Shown piece after piece: positions 11,317 through 23,400 of a stretch of DNA of 64,000 nt. The notes below the pieces were generated by a model that ran no database searches, was not told the origin of the DNA, and saw only the letters and a list, made by a program, of their open reading frames with translations. The stretch is from positions 335,040 through 399,039 of the forward strand of contig JAGHQL010000001.1 in the NCBI GenBank assembly GCA_020080175.1, in the 5' to 3' direction. Made by a program: the position numbers and the translations under genes. Numbering within the stretch: position 1 is the first letter of the stretch; each line of letters begins with the position of its first letter. This DNA comes from Glutinoglossum americanum (lineage: Eukaryota; Ascomycota; Geoglossomycetes; Geoglossales; Geoglossaceae).

Positions 11317-12954
11317 TTACTCTTCTTCCCCTTCCTCCTCACCAACATCCTCCTCACCAACATCCTCCTCTACAAACAGATTAGCGCTTCGACCAATCCT
11401 GTCCTTGACAGTCCCGCCTGTCTCAAGATCCAACACTCTGCGTGGTGGCAGGGGATCGATGAGTCGGAATCCGTAATTGTGTTCAAAGTTCTCAGGTTGT
11501 TTCACAGTCAAGTCCGCAGACGCCGATCCGGGGTTGAGGGAATCGTAGCATTCCACGAAAGCGTACAGCTCCTCAACGTCCGTGTCAGGCGCAAACTTGC
11601 GCACAACACGGTCACCTGAGGGCATTTTTAGACTAACTCGAGTTGCATCTTTGACGTCCGGTCCAGGCTCTGGTCGGAGGAGCCCTGCTCGCCATTTTCT
11701 CCATTGCTCAAGATTCCTTAATCTCCTCTCCTCTGTCTCAGCCCTTTCCCTGGCTTCACGTTCTGCTAGCTCTTTAGCAGCTTCAGCTTCTCGCCTCAGT
11801 CTAGTACGTTCGCGGTCCTGTGCCAGCGACCTCTCGAATGCCGCGTTCTGGCTCGCTCGTAAGTCCCGATCGGCCTGCTGGGTTGCTCTTGCTACTCTGA
11901 CTCGTTCTAGGGGTTCCGAGCACTGTGCGATTGAATTTTGCAGTTTCGCAATGAACGTTGCTGGTGGCATTGGCCCAGCAAGACGAGCTACCGCTGACAT
12001 GGCCGTTGAGCCGGTTCGAGGGGTATGTGCTATGAGAGCTGTAAATGGAAATTTCGTACAATTTAGGGCCGTAGAGACCTGGTAAGCCTCGGAATCTTGT
12101 ACGCTCCCAGCCCATACTATGATGTTGTTCTGTGGGTTTTTGATGAAATCAACAACCTCGGGAGACAGCAGGGTCTCTCGCACATATGAGGATGTGTCAT
12201 CGTGTTCGGGCGAGATCAGAATAACGAGAAGAAATTCCAAATTCTTTTGCGCACGGTCTAGAGCCTGTGCATAACCACACTCGAGGAATGGTATTTCGCT
12301 GCTTCCATACTCTTCTTCGAACTCGCGAATAAATCTCGCAGCAGTGTCTCGTGGGTTGAGGGAACGTCGGTTAGATGTGCTTCTCAATGAGCCAGCCCTT
12401 GTTGAACTGTGAAAGAATAGAAAGGCACATAATCGTGGCAGGAACGGGAACATGTGCGAAAAGAGTCCAAAGGAGCTCGCCAGAAGACGAGAAAGAATGT
12501 TGAACGGCGTAAACAGGAGGGCTAGGATAAACGACAGTCGGCTTGTGACCTGAGCCTCAGGCTGTGGTACAATCCGTGGTGCGGGATGAAAGTTGGGGGA
12601 ATCTGTCCAAGTCGGTGGGCGAGAGGTTGAACCATTTATAAGAGTCTCCCGGTGGACAGCTGGGCGAGGCGGTGGGGCGCTTGACGATGATGCTAGAGCA
12701 TCTGCCACGGGGTCTGAGGACTCGCCATCGAAGAACTTGGCAATCGCTATCTAGAGCTTTGTGTTAGCCCTTTCAAGTGTTCTAACGGAAATGCGACATA
12801 TAAAAGCCGACACACGCACCTGAACGTTCCATTGCGACCGCTGGAGGATGGGTAGTGCAGACTCAAGGTCCTGGTCGGTCATCGACGTGAACTGCTGCAA
12901 CGCCAACTGCTGACTCTCGGTGAGGTCACCAAGGTCCACTTTTGCATCCGACAT
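11317..12954 (-). CDS. ucp10: UBX-domain protein of the FAF2/Ubx2 type (Cdc48 adaptor)
   Basis: There are two exons, 12954-12820 and 12750-11317 (intron 69 nt with a GCTAACA branch), encoding 522 residues. Order: a UBA-like helix bundle at residues about 8-50 (ESQQLALQQFTSMTDQDLE ... RSQWNVQIAIAKFFDGE), then a long hydrophobic stretch at about 100-145 (LSFILALLFTPFNILSRLL), typical of a membrane hairpin. A thioredoxin-like UAS domain follows at about 165-290, a charged coiled coil at about 300-370 (EAEAAKELAEREARERAE), and a C-terminal UBX domain at about 390-500. The UBX carries RVSLKMPSGDRVVRKF, matching the R...R.F pattern that contacts Cdc48. In yeast and animals such proteins recruit Cdc48/p97 to the ER or lipid droplets for ERAD. 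The tail repeats EEDVGEEDVGEEEGEEE. The gene shares a 644-bp divergent promoter with PAN3. Confidence 0.92.
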
Positions 12955-13598
12955 TCTATTAGAGTCGGACAGTATCCAGAATGCAAACAAATAGCAGGCA
13001 AGACGATGATGGAGGAGAGAGGAAGGAAAAAAGGCAGGAATGGAGCGTGCAGCAGGTTATGTACTTAGGGATTAGGTGACTAAGTCGCAGTCGGAGAATG
13101 GTGGGGATCGTTCCGCGTGGTGGAAGGTGGCAGCAGCCTAGAACCGAGTTTGGTTTGCATAAGTAAGCGACTCTCGTAGTTAATGATTGGTTGGCCATCC
13201 GCGTAAGGCTGTGCCTTTCTGGCTGCGCACACAAGGCACAAATTTGGAGGACTTGGAGGTCTCCTCTGCGGTGAGGTAGTGAAATATCAACCCTGCATCA
13301 TCCCCAGAACAGGCATTGCTCCACCAAGACGGTCGCACCGTGGCTCTGGTGCTCTATTGGAGGCCCTGTCTCTGGTATTCTAATATAGGATAACGCTGGG
13401 GGTGCGGCTTTGGTCGGTTAGATCCGAACTTGATGCTTTCTTTTCACGTTCATGTTGGACAATGCGCAGATCATTCTTTCCCCAACCTCGTGAGCTGGGA
13501 TCTCCTCTGTGTGCTTGGCTGTGAACATCACTGATCGCTTGCGTACCTTGGTAGTATCCATGGAACAACTTGTACGATAGTCGCTCGTGATATAAGAT
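12955..13598. promoter_or_regulatory. Divergent promoter region between the UBX gene and PAN3
   Basis: This 644 bp lies between two head-to-head start codons, so both promoters must sit here. I see no long motif shared with the other divergent pair in the window (COY1/VPS3). Confidence 0.45.
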
Positions 13599-16351
13599 AT
13601 GGCAGGCGCGACGCGGACCCCACCGACTGAGGGGCGGCGAGTTGGTGTACCGTCTCCTCGACCCAAAGGGCGCGGTATGTGTGGCACTGCTTATGTCAAT
13701 GGAAGCTCTGCGGCAGTCTCGAAAATGTCCTGGAATGGTACCTAATGCCTGAATATTTTGCTTAGACCACGCAAAGGAAACGCTCTGTCGTAATGTCACG
13801 ATTTATGGGCATTGCCGATATGAGGATAAGGGTAGGTCAATTGTCCTCGGCGGTAGCGGCCGACTGATTGGGTGGTGTAGGATGTGCGTTTAACCACGAT
13901 CCCACGCTACATGGACAGAAGAAAGATGTACCCCAGGCCCAGGTAGACAGGTGTGTTCGACTTGGAATTTTGAACCTCGTTGGGAGCAGAGCTGATTAAA
14001 CATGCTCCCGCAAAGTCTAAAAAAGCGCCTCAATGTGGATTCTCCTGCTTTCACTCCAACTCTCATAGCCCCAACAAGCAATGGTACTCCCTCAATAAGC
14101 ACACCATCGAAGAGTACTACCATCTCCCCCAAGGCGGCAAACGCTGCGCCATTCACGCCGAAAAACATGAGCGCAGGTTAGTTGCGATAACTAATTGAAG
14201 GCAGCTTGTGGCTTGCGCTCACTTAGCTCTTTTTTTCACAGGCACCGCGACTCCTCCAGCTTATCAGGAAGTACCTAGTTCAGAGTATGTCTTACGCTTT
14301 TTCTACCGTTGTGTTGCTACGGAGCGATGTGGGGTTTGACACATAGACAGACCATATCTAATACCCGAGGCGCAAGACTTCTTACCTCAGTCCTATGAGG
14401 CTTTGCAACTGGTATGATTTTGTTGTTAGCGTGTCATTCAGTTACCTAGTGGTTGTCCTGGGTCATGGTCATTCATCGCGTTTGCCCTTTACGGAAGGCT
14501 CGGTTGTGTCACTATCTATCTTTAACAATTCTCCTTCATCTTCCACTTCCCGATACCCTCCACGACACAACATTATGGCAGGTCCATACGCATCCGCTCC
14601 GCGAGGAATGGCGGCGTTCAATAACTTTAGCCGTAATGAAAATAACCCAGTCTGGATGCTGACATGGACCCAGGGCGATGCCAACAATGTAGCTACAAGT
14701 CCAAACCCCTATGACCCCTTTACGCCTACATCGTTGGCTGCAGCGGTGGCCAGCAATCACCAGAATCAACTTAATCCATATGTCCAAGATGCGACGGCGA
14801 TGGCCGGCATGGGTAGCTATTATCAAGGACAAGGAAACTTCACTCAACCTGTAAGAACTAAGGAGACAACCCATTTAAAACTCATGAGGTAACACACCTA
14901 AAATAGCTCCAATACCACCTCTATGCCCCTCTAGGACCACACAGGGAAAATCTATTGGCCTACCAGAGAACTGCCCATGATTTTTTCTTTTCCGATGCAC
15001 TCCGGGAAGAATTACAGCGGAAGAGCGAGGCATCTCTGCAGGTCCTACCGAGTAAGGAAGATTCTTCTCGACGCTACGCCATTTTCTGACTGTTGGCGAC
15101 TCTAGATTCATCTCTCCCAGCGCACATTGATCACTTCCACTCCCTTGTACCGCTAGATACCACGAACCAGAAGAACGCTACTATTTTCGGATACCCAAGC
15201 TGGGTCTATAAGGCTGTCTCCAGTAAAGATGGCCATATATATGCGCTGAGGAGGCTTGAAGGTAGAGGTCCCTGCGTTCTACAAGTACGCCTATAAGAAA
15301 TAACTAACATGCTAGTTCCGCAGGCTACCGCTTGACAAACGAAAAGGCCATCCGCTCCGTCCAGTCGTGGAAACGCGTCAGCAATAGCAGCGTGGTTACA
15401 ATTCACGACGCTTTCACCACCCGTGCATTCGGTGATAGCTCTCTAGTCTTTGTAATGGATTACCACCCGCTTTCCAAGACGCTTGCCGATAACCACTTTG
15501 GAACAGCCGGTCGCTTTCAAGGTCGCCCCTCAGGGCCGCATGTGCCCGAACCAGTCCTGTGGAGTTACATAGTCCAAATTTCATCGGCGCTAAAGACAAT
15601 CCACAGCAGTGGGCTTTCAGCGAGGCTAATTGAACCCACTAAGGTTCTGCTAACGAATAAGAACCGAATCCGCTTGAACTCCTGCGCCATATTTGACGTA
15701 GTCCAGCACGATTCTCCACTATCCATGGTGGAACTTCAGCAGGACGACCTTGTCCAATTTGGCCGGTTAATCCTGTCCATCGCTACAAACAATCCTGCTG
15801 CTATACATAACATTCCGAAGGCTATCGAACACGTCGGACGCTTATATACGACCGAGCTGAAAGATTGTATCTTATGGTTACTTTCCCCATCAAACCCGCA
15901 GAGTGCAAAGGGAATCGACCAATTCCTCGGAGGTATCGCTGGCCATCTCGCGGCAAACTTTGACTACACTCTCCACTACGACGATCAGCTCCACACCGAA
16001 TTGAACCGCGAGCTAGAGAATTCCCGAATCCTACGTCTTATGACCAAGCTGAACTTCATCAACGAAAGACCTGAATTTGCGCAAAATGAGCAATGGTCTG
16101 AGACTGGCGAACGTTACTTCCTGAAGCTCTTCAGGGACTACGTGTTTCACCAAGTCGATGCCCAAGGGAATCCTGTCATTGATCTCGCACATGTTTTGAC
16201 CTGTCTCGCGAAGCTGGATGCGGGCGTTGATGAGAAAATTAGCCTAGTCAGCAGGGACGAGCAGAATTGCCTTGTTGTCAGCTACAAGGAGTTAAAAAGG
16301 GGGGTAGATGCTGCCTTTCAGGATTTACTGAAGGCCAGTAGGAGGACTTAG
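13599..16351 (+). CDS. PAN3: PAN3, regulatory subunit of the PAN2-PAN3 poly(A) deadenylase
   Basis: Ten exons were reconstructed: 13599-13674, 13766-13831, 13881-13950, 14016-14176, 14242-14284, 14351-14411, 14674-14850, 14907-15051, 15106-15261 and 15324-16351, giving 660 residues. Residues about 32-55 form the N-terminal CCCH zinc finger (CRNVTIYGHC, then a Cys and CAFNH), which binds poly(A). A linker follows with RLNVDSPAFTP and ISPKAANAAPFTPK, then the PAM2-like and low-complexity region. The C-terminal half is the pseudokinase (IFGYPSWVYKAVSSKDG, YALRRLEGYRLTNEKAIRSV, FVMDYHPLSKTL), then the coiled coil and the knob domain (LRLMTKLNFINERPEF ... YFLKLFRDYVFHQVD) that holds PAN2. It acts in cytoplasmic poly(A) tail trimming by recruiting PAN2 to Pab1-bound mRNA. 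The 262-nt intron 14412-14673 is much longer than the others and remains open in one frame. Identity is certain; the small 5' exons are well supported by frame and family. Confidence 0.95.
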
Positions 16352-16889
16352 TAATAGAGTGGATAGACCGATGTATTTAACATCGGACGGCGGGCTAGCA
16401 GAACAGGGTCTTGCAGTGAAACATCCGGCACGAGGATTCTTTGATGGGGGACCCAATAGCTTGCCTCTTGTTTCAGTATCATTGGTTGAGAGAAACCTCT
16501 AATGGTAGGCCTAGTGCGGGCCGCCTTTTCTCGAGAATAGTCTAGATGTGGCTGCTCAGGGATTTGGTGGAAGAGAGCTGAAAAAAAGCACACAGAAATA
16601 GTCAAAAAAACGTATATGAAATCATGAAAATCTATAACAATTTATTTTTCCCCAGTAAGGGTAGCCTTTCCAGCGATTAAGTGATATTTATTTCCCAGAT
16701 AATAGTTTGTAAACCCTTTTTTTTTTTTGGAGGGTGTTCCCTAGAGAAATAGTATGCTCCTAGGTTTCCTACATACCAGTGGACGTCCCATACCACTGCA
16801 CCCATTAAAGCCAGAGATAAGCCCACCCCATCCAAGCTCCATCGTTCTTGATGCCGATCCAACGCACTCGCCGGCACCCTCACCCACCT
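16352..16889. other. Convergent intergenic region between PAN3 and LSm7
   Basis: The two genes converge here. The stretch is AT-rich with an 11-T run near 16719-16729 and probably holds both 3' UTRs. No other feature was recognised. Confidence 0.35.
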
Positions 16890-17487
16890 TCAATCCTCCT
16901 GCTGCCCAAACGGATTCGCAATCTCCTCGCTGCCATCCAAGGGCGAGATCAAGACCAGAAGGGTTCCTCGCGCGACCACCAGGCCGAGAGAGCGGGAGGA
17001 TTCATTGCCTTCGTCGTCTGGAATCCACCGTCATTAGTATCACCGGTACCAAACAAGTATACGATTGTTCCTCTCGGAGGACGATGGGGGGAGTATATTA
17101 TTATACTGCATACCTCGCGTCAACTCCCTCACATCGTCCAGAACAAGATTCATCAACTGGTCGAACCCCTTCAGTGTGCCGATGACTGGATATCACAATG
17201 GAAGAATTAATATTAGCCTCGTTTCCTAAATCGTTCAAAGCCCCACTGCCCCTCCCGTCATCGGGGGGAAAAAAAAACTCACCTTCTCTACCCCCATTAA
17301 ATTTAACGCTAATCTCCTTGTCCAAATACCGGGTCAGGTCAAGGATATTCTCCTTCTTCGGCCGCTCTGTCTGCGAGTGTCCTCCACGACCGCGCCCACC
17401 ACCGCCGCGGTGGCTACTTTCGCCCTCGCCGCCGCGTCCTCTACCGCCGCTGCCGCGGCCGCCTCGGAAGTTGCCTCGCTCTGACAT
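16890..17487 (-). CDS. LSM7: U6 snRNA-associated Sm-like protein LSm7
   Basis: Three exons on the minus strand, 17487-17283, 17185-17114 and 17017-16890, encode 134 residues. The Sm fold is clear: Sm1 (ENILDLTRYLDKEISVKFNG, then VIGTLKGFDQLMNLVLDD) and Sm2 (LGLVVARGTLLVLISPLDG). The protein ends EEIANPFGQQED, as LSm7 does. The first 42 residues are an RGG-box extension (GNFRGGRGSGGRGRGG...) that yeast LSm7 lacks but that I recall as usual in filamentous ascomycetes. LSm7 belongs to the nuclear Lsm2-8 ring on the U6 3' oligo(U) and to the cytoplasmic Lsm1-7/Pat1 decapping complex. Its neighbour PAN3 acts earlier in the same decay pathway, but convergent orientation argues against shared control. 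Both introns (97 and 96 nt) have canonical borders. Confidence 0.95.
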
Positions 17488-17736
17488 CGCTGGACATGCG
17501 GATGCGTGGGAGCTGTGTTTTTGAAATGTGGGGATGTTGTGGCGGCTGGGTTTTGAGCCGCTACCCAAAGTGAGGCTCAAAGAATGTGGGGTGCTTTGAA
17601 CGCAACAGAACTTCAATTTAGCGTGTCAAAACGGGAACAACGTCTATTCGAACGACAATAACTATACTATCGCTTAAAACTCCTCAACGAATGGTGATGT
17701 TACAGGATAGCAGCAATAAAATCCTACTATAATCTA

Positions 17737-20186
17737 CTAATCATTAAACCCTTCCTTATGCCAGTCCCCATGATGTGCTTCTGGTGCTCCGGCACCCGCC
17801 GCAGCTGCGAGTGCTCCACCTCCGAGATTACTAGCATGTTTCTCAATATCCACAGTCCCCATCCAGTAAAGCATTCCAAATACCAGAAGGTGCAACGCCA
17901 GACAATATGCCGCAAATAGATTCCGGCTCATCCTGTTAGCCAGTACCATACGAGTGATGGAAAAGACGACTCGCTCAGGGAGACTCATGCGCTTGAATGC
18001 CCTTGCCGACTCACGGCCGCGAAAGGCAGCAAAGGGAGATATATTCGCTTCGTATGCTGAGCGGTAGCGGTCAAGCGTCAACCCGGAGGCGGTGGAAGAG
18101 GAGACCTGGATAGTTGAAGGATTTGGGCTTGTCGAAAAAGCGGTGGAGGAGGTTGTAGAAGGTTGCCCCCTATTATACGAAGAAACATATCTAGTCTTTT
18201 CGTATAGCTGCAGGTTATCTTTCTGCAGCGAAGCGATCTCTTGGCGAAGAGTGGATACGGTATTGTGCGTTCGAGCTAGTTCGTTCTCAAGCTGAGTGTT
18301 TCTTTGTTTGAACCGATCTCTCTGCGCTGCAACCATTGGGAGTATGCTGGAGCCGCCCCCGGCTGGCTCACCAGCACGGATAGCATCTAGAGATGCTTGT
18401 GAGCCGCTATGCGGATCGAATCCGGATATTATCGACGATGTTGGAGAGGTTTTGCCTCGCCGACCGCTGTACGATCCCAAGGCATGAACGCCTGATTGTG
18501 GATAGCGAGAGGCGTATGTAGGTGCCACAGACATTGCTGTAGGGAAAGGATTGGAGGTCTCTTGCTGGAATTTCTCGAGGTCATTCTCAAGGGTTGTATT
18601 CAGGTTTCGAGACTTCTCTAGCTCCACATTCGTGTTCGCTAATTCGGCTTGCAGTAATTCGAGGCGATTTTGTAGATCTTGATGAGAGACTCTTAGGATG
18701 GTCAACTCATTGCCAAGCCTTTTATTTCTTGCAAGTAGTAATTGCTCAAGAGTGTCGCCTTTCACCTTTTTAACTTCGCCATTTTCGAGAGACCCAGGAG
18801 GGTCAACATCTTCATCCCCAGCAAGGTCGTCCTCGTCGCCGGTTGAAAATTCAATAGACTAAGACCGTGATCAGTGCGGCTAGTACACCGGCTAGGATAA
18901 TCCTCTCACCTTCAACATTTCAAGTTCTCTTTTGACCTCGTCGTAATCAGCCCACTTCTGGACCTTACTCCGTAGGCTATCTCCCTCGTCCCTTAGCATG
19001 TTAATCTCGCGTTCTAAGCCTCGAATTCTGCTCTCCCAATTCCTCTTCTCTGAATCCTTCTCAACCCTTGCGGCATCTAGCTTTCGCAGCAGGGATGAGT
19101 TCTCGGACTGTATTCGTAGGAAAGTCGGGTCATCTTCTACAGCATGTGCTGAATCGGGGGGATGCGGGCCCGCAGCTGTTTGTGCAAGCTCCAGCCTAAG
19201 CTGTTCATTCCTCGCCTCGACTTCAGCTAGCCTCAGGCTTGTTCGTTCCAGGTCAGAGTGAACAATCTCCAGTTCAGCAGCAGTAACGCCGTTTCGTCGA
19301 GTTTCTCCGTCTCCATCGTCAGACCTGCCCAGCCGTTGAGAGACCTCGTAGCTAGCCTTAATCTCCTTAAACAATCGGTCCTGGCTTTCGATCTTCTCTT
19401 CCAAACCTTTCTCCTTCGCTTCCCAGTTGTCTTTCTTTTCTTCTAGCACGGCTGCCCATGATGTCTCAATTTCCTTGACTTTAGCTTCCTGGTTCTCCTC
19501 TAGTAATCTGCGGGTCTTGCGTTCTCCTTCCAACCTATTCTCTGTTTCCTCAAGTTGAATAGTGAGCTTGCCAATTGTCTTCTGCAAATGTTGATTCTCG
19601 GAAGTTATCTTTGGCAACGTATCTTCCGAGAGCAGAAGAGATTCTATAGATGCTTCTAAGAGGGGGTATGGATCGGGCGCGTCGGATAATGAAGAATAGA
19701 GCTGTAGAAATGCCGAAGATGTCGACTTTGTATGATTTGTTAAGAGGTCGATGAAAGTTTGGTATGCTGCCGGAAGCATAAGCATTTGGTCTCACGAATT
19801 CGTGGCAGATCAATTACCTTTCAGGAGCCCTTTCCACTCTACTAGCTTCGCAGCATCATCAAGCTTCCGAAAGTCTTTGGTCTTCTGCGCTAAGTCTTTC
19901 CTTTGCACAAGAGAATCCCGTTGATGAGCAACAATGTCTGATGCGGTCGTATCGAGTGAGGGCAGGAGATTAGTCAAGTTGATATCTAAGTCGCGATGTC
20001 AGATTCTATAGAAACCTAGAGTCTTCATCGGGCACACCTACTCCTCCAGACAGAGATTGCCTTCTGAAACTTAGTATCTTCATCCGCATGAGCACCTGTC
20101 GGACTTGTGCCCCCAGTAACCCGACCATTAGCTTCCAAGGCTGCCCCAACACCATCTAGGGCCGTAGTCGGAGTGGTATTTGCCAT
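17737..20186 (-). CDS. COY1: CASP/COY1-like Golgi coiled-coil membrane protein
   Basis: Four exons, 20186-20042, 19985-19818, 19766-18910 and 18858-17737, encode 763 residues. The protein starts with a short disordered tail and FQKAISVWRNINLTNLLPSL, continues DTTASDIVAHQRDSLVQRKDLA, and then forms a very long coiled coil up to about residue 650. A C-terminal anchor follows: FKRMSLPERVVFSITRMVLA then MSRNLFAAYCLALHLLVFGM, with the conserved Tyr-bearing CASP membrane segment. This is the alternative CUX1 product CASP in animals and Coy1 in yeast, a tail-anchored golgin that works in intra-Golgi retrograde traffic with the COG complex. It sits head-to-head with VPS3, 248 bp apart. All three introns are 51-56 nt and phase-consistent. 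Confidence 0.93.
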
Positions 20187-20434
20187 CCTGCCAAAAGACT
20201 ATCAAGGATGAGGATCTTCCATCTACAGGAGCTTGTTGGTGGTTTTGCGGAAGCGATACACCCCGTAAATTGACAGATTATCCTTAGTCGAGCTCCACTT
20301 GGCACGAGCAGACTAAACACGTAAGGTACGACACAACGCCAAGAGCCTGAATGTTTAATGCGGTCTAGCCCCAAACGAGCTGCATATCAAAACGGCGCTG
20401 GGTCTGGTCGGAGAGTATCCACATTGCGCCTCGA
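20187..20434. promoter_or_regulatory. Compact bidirectional promoter between COY1 and VPS3
   Basis: Only 248 bp separate the two start codons, so the promoters and leaders of a Golgi tether and an endosomal tether subunit must overlap or be shared. No specific binding motif could be assigned. Confidence 0.5.
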
Positions 20435-23400
20435 ATGGCGTCCGTGGAGATGGCCGGCGTATCACGCAAGAGAAAGCGGAGCTCCGGGACAGAAGCTGGC
20501 CCTTACGTTCTTCAGAGTCTTGCGGACGACCTCCCACTCGCCGCAGAGAGTGGCGATGCCTCAGAGATTGGGATTAATTGTGTCGAGTTCTGGGGTCAGT
20601 AGAAGTCATTCCAGTCATCAGATGGAAGTTGCTATGGCCAAATCAAAGTCACGCAAAGTGTTCCAAGAGTTATAGGCTTGAGAGGCTAACAGAGCAATCC
20701 GATAATTTAGAGGGTAATCTTTACGTCGGCACTTCTGCGGCCGAAATCTTACACTTTGTCCTAATACCTCCAGAACCATCGGACGCTTTATCTAGGCCGA
20801 CCCCCATATTAGCGTCCAGGCTGCAACCTCCCTTCACTGCTTCATCATTGCCACATTCTCACTCGGGCATCCAGCAAATACTCCTTCTTCCAAAGGTCAA
20901 TAAAGCATGCGTTCTCTGCAATGGAACTCTGACATTCTATGCGCTACCAGAACTGAGCCCAGCCTTTGCACAAACGAAGGTCGCCAATTGCAGCTGGGTT
21001 GGTGGGGTCGACTTAGATGTTGAAGATGACGTTGGTACGAGAGATGATGGGGTGGTGATTATGATTTTGGTCAGGAACAAGATAAGGCTTGTACGGGTCA
21101 CAGAGGAAGTACGAGTGGTCAAGGTACGATTAAGTCACCGGTTGGTCGTTGTCCTGCCTTTACGGTTGTGTCCTCAACTTTATTATATATCTCTGCTCTA
21201 ATCATCCAATGGCCCCTAAAGGATATAGGATTCCCGGCATCAACCCTTGCCATCCGTCGCTCGAATTTTGCCTGTGTGGCTACGGCACACTCTTATGCCC
21301 TTCTTGATGTGAACCAATCTCGCAAGATTCCTCTCTTTCCGATATCCTCTTTAGATGCAGGCGTCGCTGTTGGTGGAGAGGCGGAAGATATCTCCTCCAC
21401 AAGTGGACCAGCAATATCAAGGAGGGTATCCTCCGCTCATCCTAGCCAAAGCGGTACCCATATAGATAACAGAGGCCACGGTAGAAGCACAAGTCTTGGG
21501 ACGTTTGTTGGGAGCTTAGGACGTCGACAAGAAAGCCCGAATCCTAGTTCTAGATTACGATCCGGTCTAGAGACCCCTGACCGCGGGGAAGCAAGTTCGC
21601 CTGCCCTTGCAGTATCCCCAGAGAGGCCACCTGAGCGGGGAACAAGCCCTGTAAAGAGAACTATATCGCCTAATAAGCCGCTTCCTCCGCCCCCTCCTGC
21701 AGAGAGCGGTAACGAGGCCAACAAACCAGGAAAGCCCACAATCCCTCAGGCTGTCCTCTTAGAGCCTCACATTGTATCGCCGACGCCCACTGAGTTTCTC
21801 CTTACTACAGGGACGGGACTATCTGATCCCGGCGTAGGAATTTTTGTCAATTTAGACGGTGATGTGTCAAGAGGGACGCTGGAGTTCGAAAGGTACCCTG
21901 AAACTCTAGTCGTCGACGGCCAGGGACAATGGGTGGGTTCTGAATCAGGGACAAATGATGATGGGGAGGAAGGTTATACCCTTGCTGTGATGGAACGCGA
22001 CGTGAGGTTGGGAGGTGGGCGAGGCATCGAGATTCAGAGATGGGATAGTGAAAGTGAACCCGTAAAGGAATGGATTGAAATAGCTCCTTCCTCAACCCAC
22101 TTAGAAGGAGGGCCCTCCCAGTCAGTTCCCAAGAAGGTTGGGCTTCGGAAGGTTGCCGGTCGTGGTGAAATATCTATTCCCGAAGTCGGTGATAAACTTC
22201 GCTTGGTCCGTTTAAGACTCGGCGGTTCTTCAGGGGAAGCCTCTCCGGCCTCCTTCGATAGTTCAGACTCAAGAACAAAGGCTTCGGTTGAACGTGTAAC
22301 GAAAGAGATGGAACTTTTTGAGTCTCGCACTTTTACGGAGAGCGAAAAAGAGAAGCCGCTCGAGAAGGGCTGGGAGGCTGCCAAAAACAAGCAGGAGGAG
22401 GAGATCGGCCGACGGTTTGGCAAACTCCAAAGCCGGGTCGTTGCATGGTCCGGGAACCGAATCTGGTGGATTGTGAGAAATCCTCTCGTTATTCGCCTAG
22501 ATACCAGGTTAGAGGTGGCGCGACCTGCGGAAACGGAGAACGATAACGACGCCCACCTTGACCGCTCGCAAGTCATTACTGTGCTCAACAGTATTCGAGG
22601 TCAGGAGCTGAGAACTGGAACTGGCCCCCTAAGCCTGAGTTACATCAGAGAGAAAGCGGGGTTGCTTCTCTTCACAGGCCTTATCGTTGCGTCATATGCT
22701 GGTATCGCCATCACGGAAGAGGATAAAAGGGCCACAGAAGATGCACTACTCGAGAATAATATTGACCCTAGGGTGGTCTTAGCAACCATTCCCATGCTTC
22801 GTGAGGAAGTCTTAGAAGGCCCAAAGGGTATCTGGGTCTTCGGTGGTGTGAAAGAGGTATATGAGCATTCATCACTCAATACTCACGTTGCTCGGAGTAA
22901 TGTCCAAACCGGTGAACGCCTTGATCCCGAAATTCTCAGCATCATCAAACGCTATCTGATCGCCTGGCGGCGAAAGAAAGGATATGGGAGTGTAGGGGTA
23001 GAAGACGAAAAAGAGGCATTCCGAACCGTGGATGCCGCCCTGCTACGAGTACTACTAATCCTCGACAGGAGCAGCCCAGCGGGATATGGGCTGGTTCCCT
23101 CAATTCGTGCCGAGCTTTACGATCTCGTTGACAAGGGTGTCGATTGCTTCGATCGTGCTGTGGTATTGCTGGAGGGATTTGGACGACTTTACGTACTAAG
23201 TCGACTCTATCAGAGTCGCAAATTATCCGGAGACGTTTTAGGCACTTGGAGGCGTATTATAGAGAGTGGACAAGACAACGGGGGCGAATTCGTCGATGGC
23301 GAGACTGAAGTCCGCAAGTACCTTGTCAGAATTAAAGACACCGCGTTAGTCCAAGAATATGGCGCGTGGCTAGCCAGACGAAATCCAAAGTTGGGAGTGC

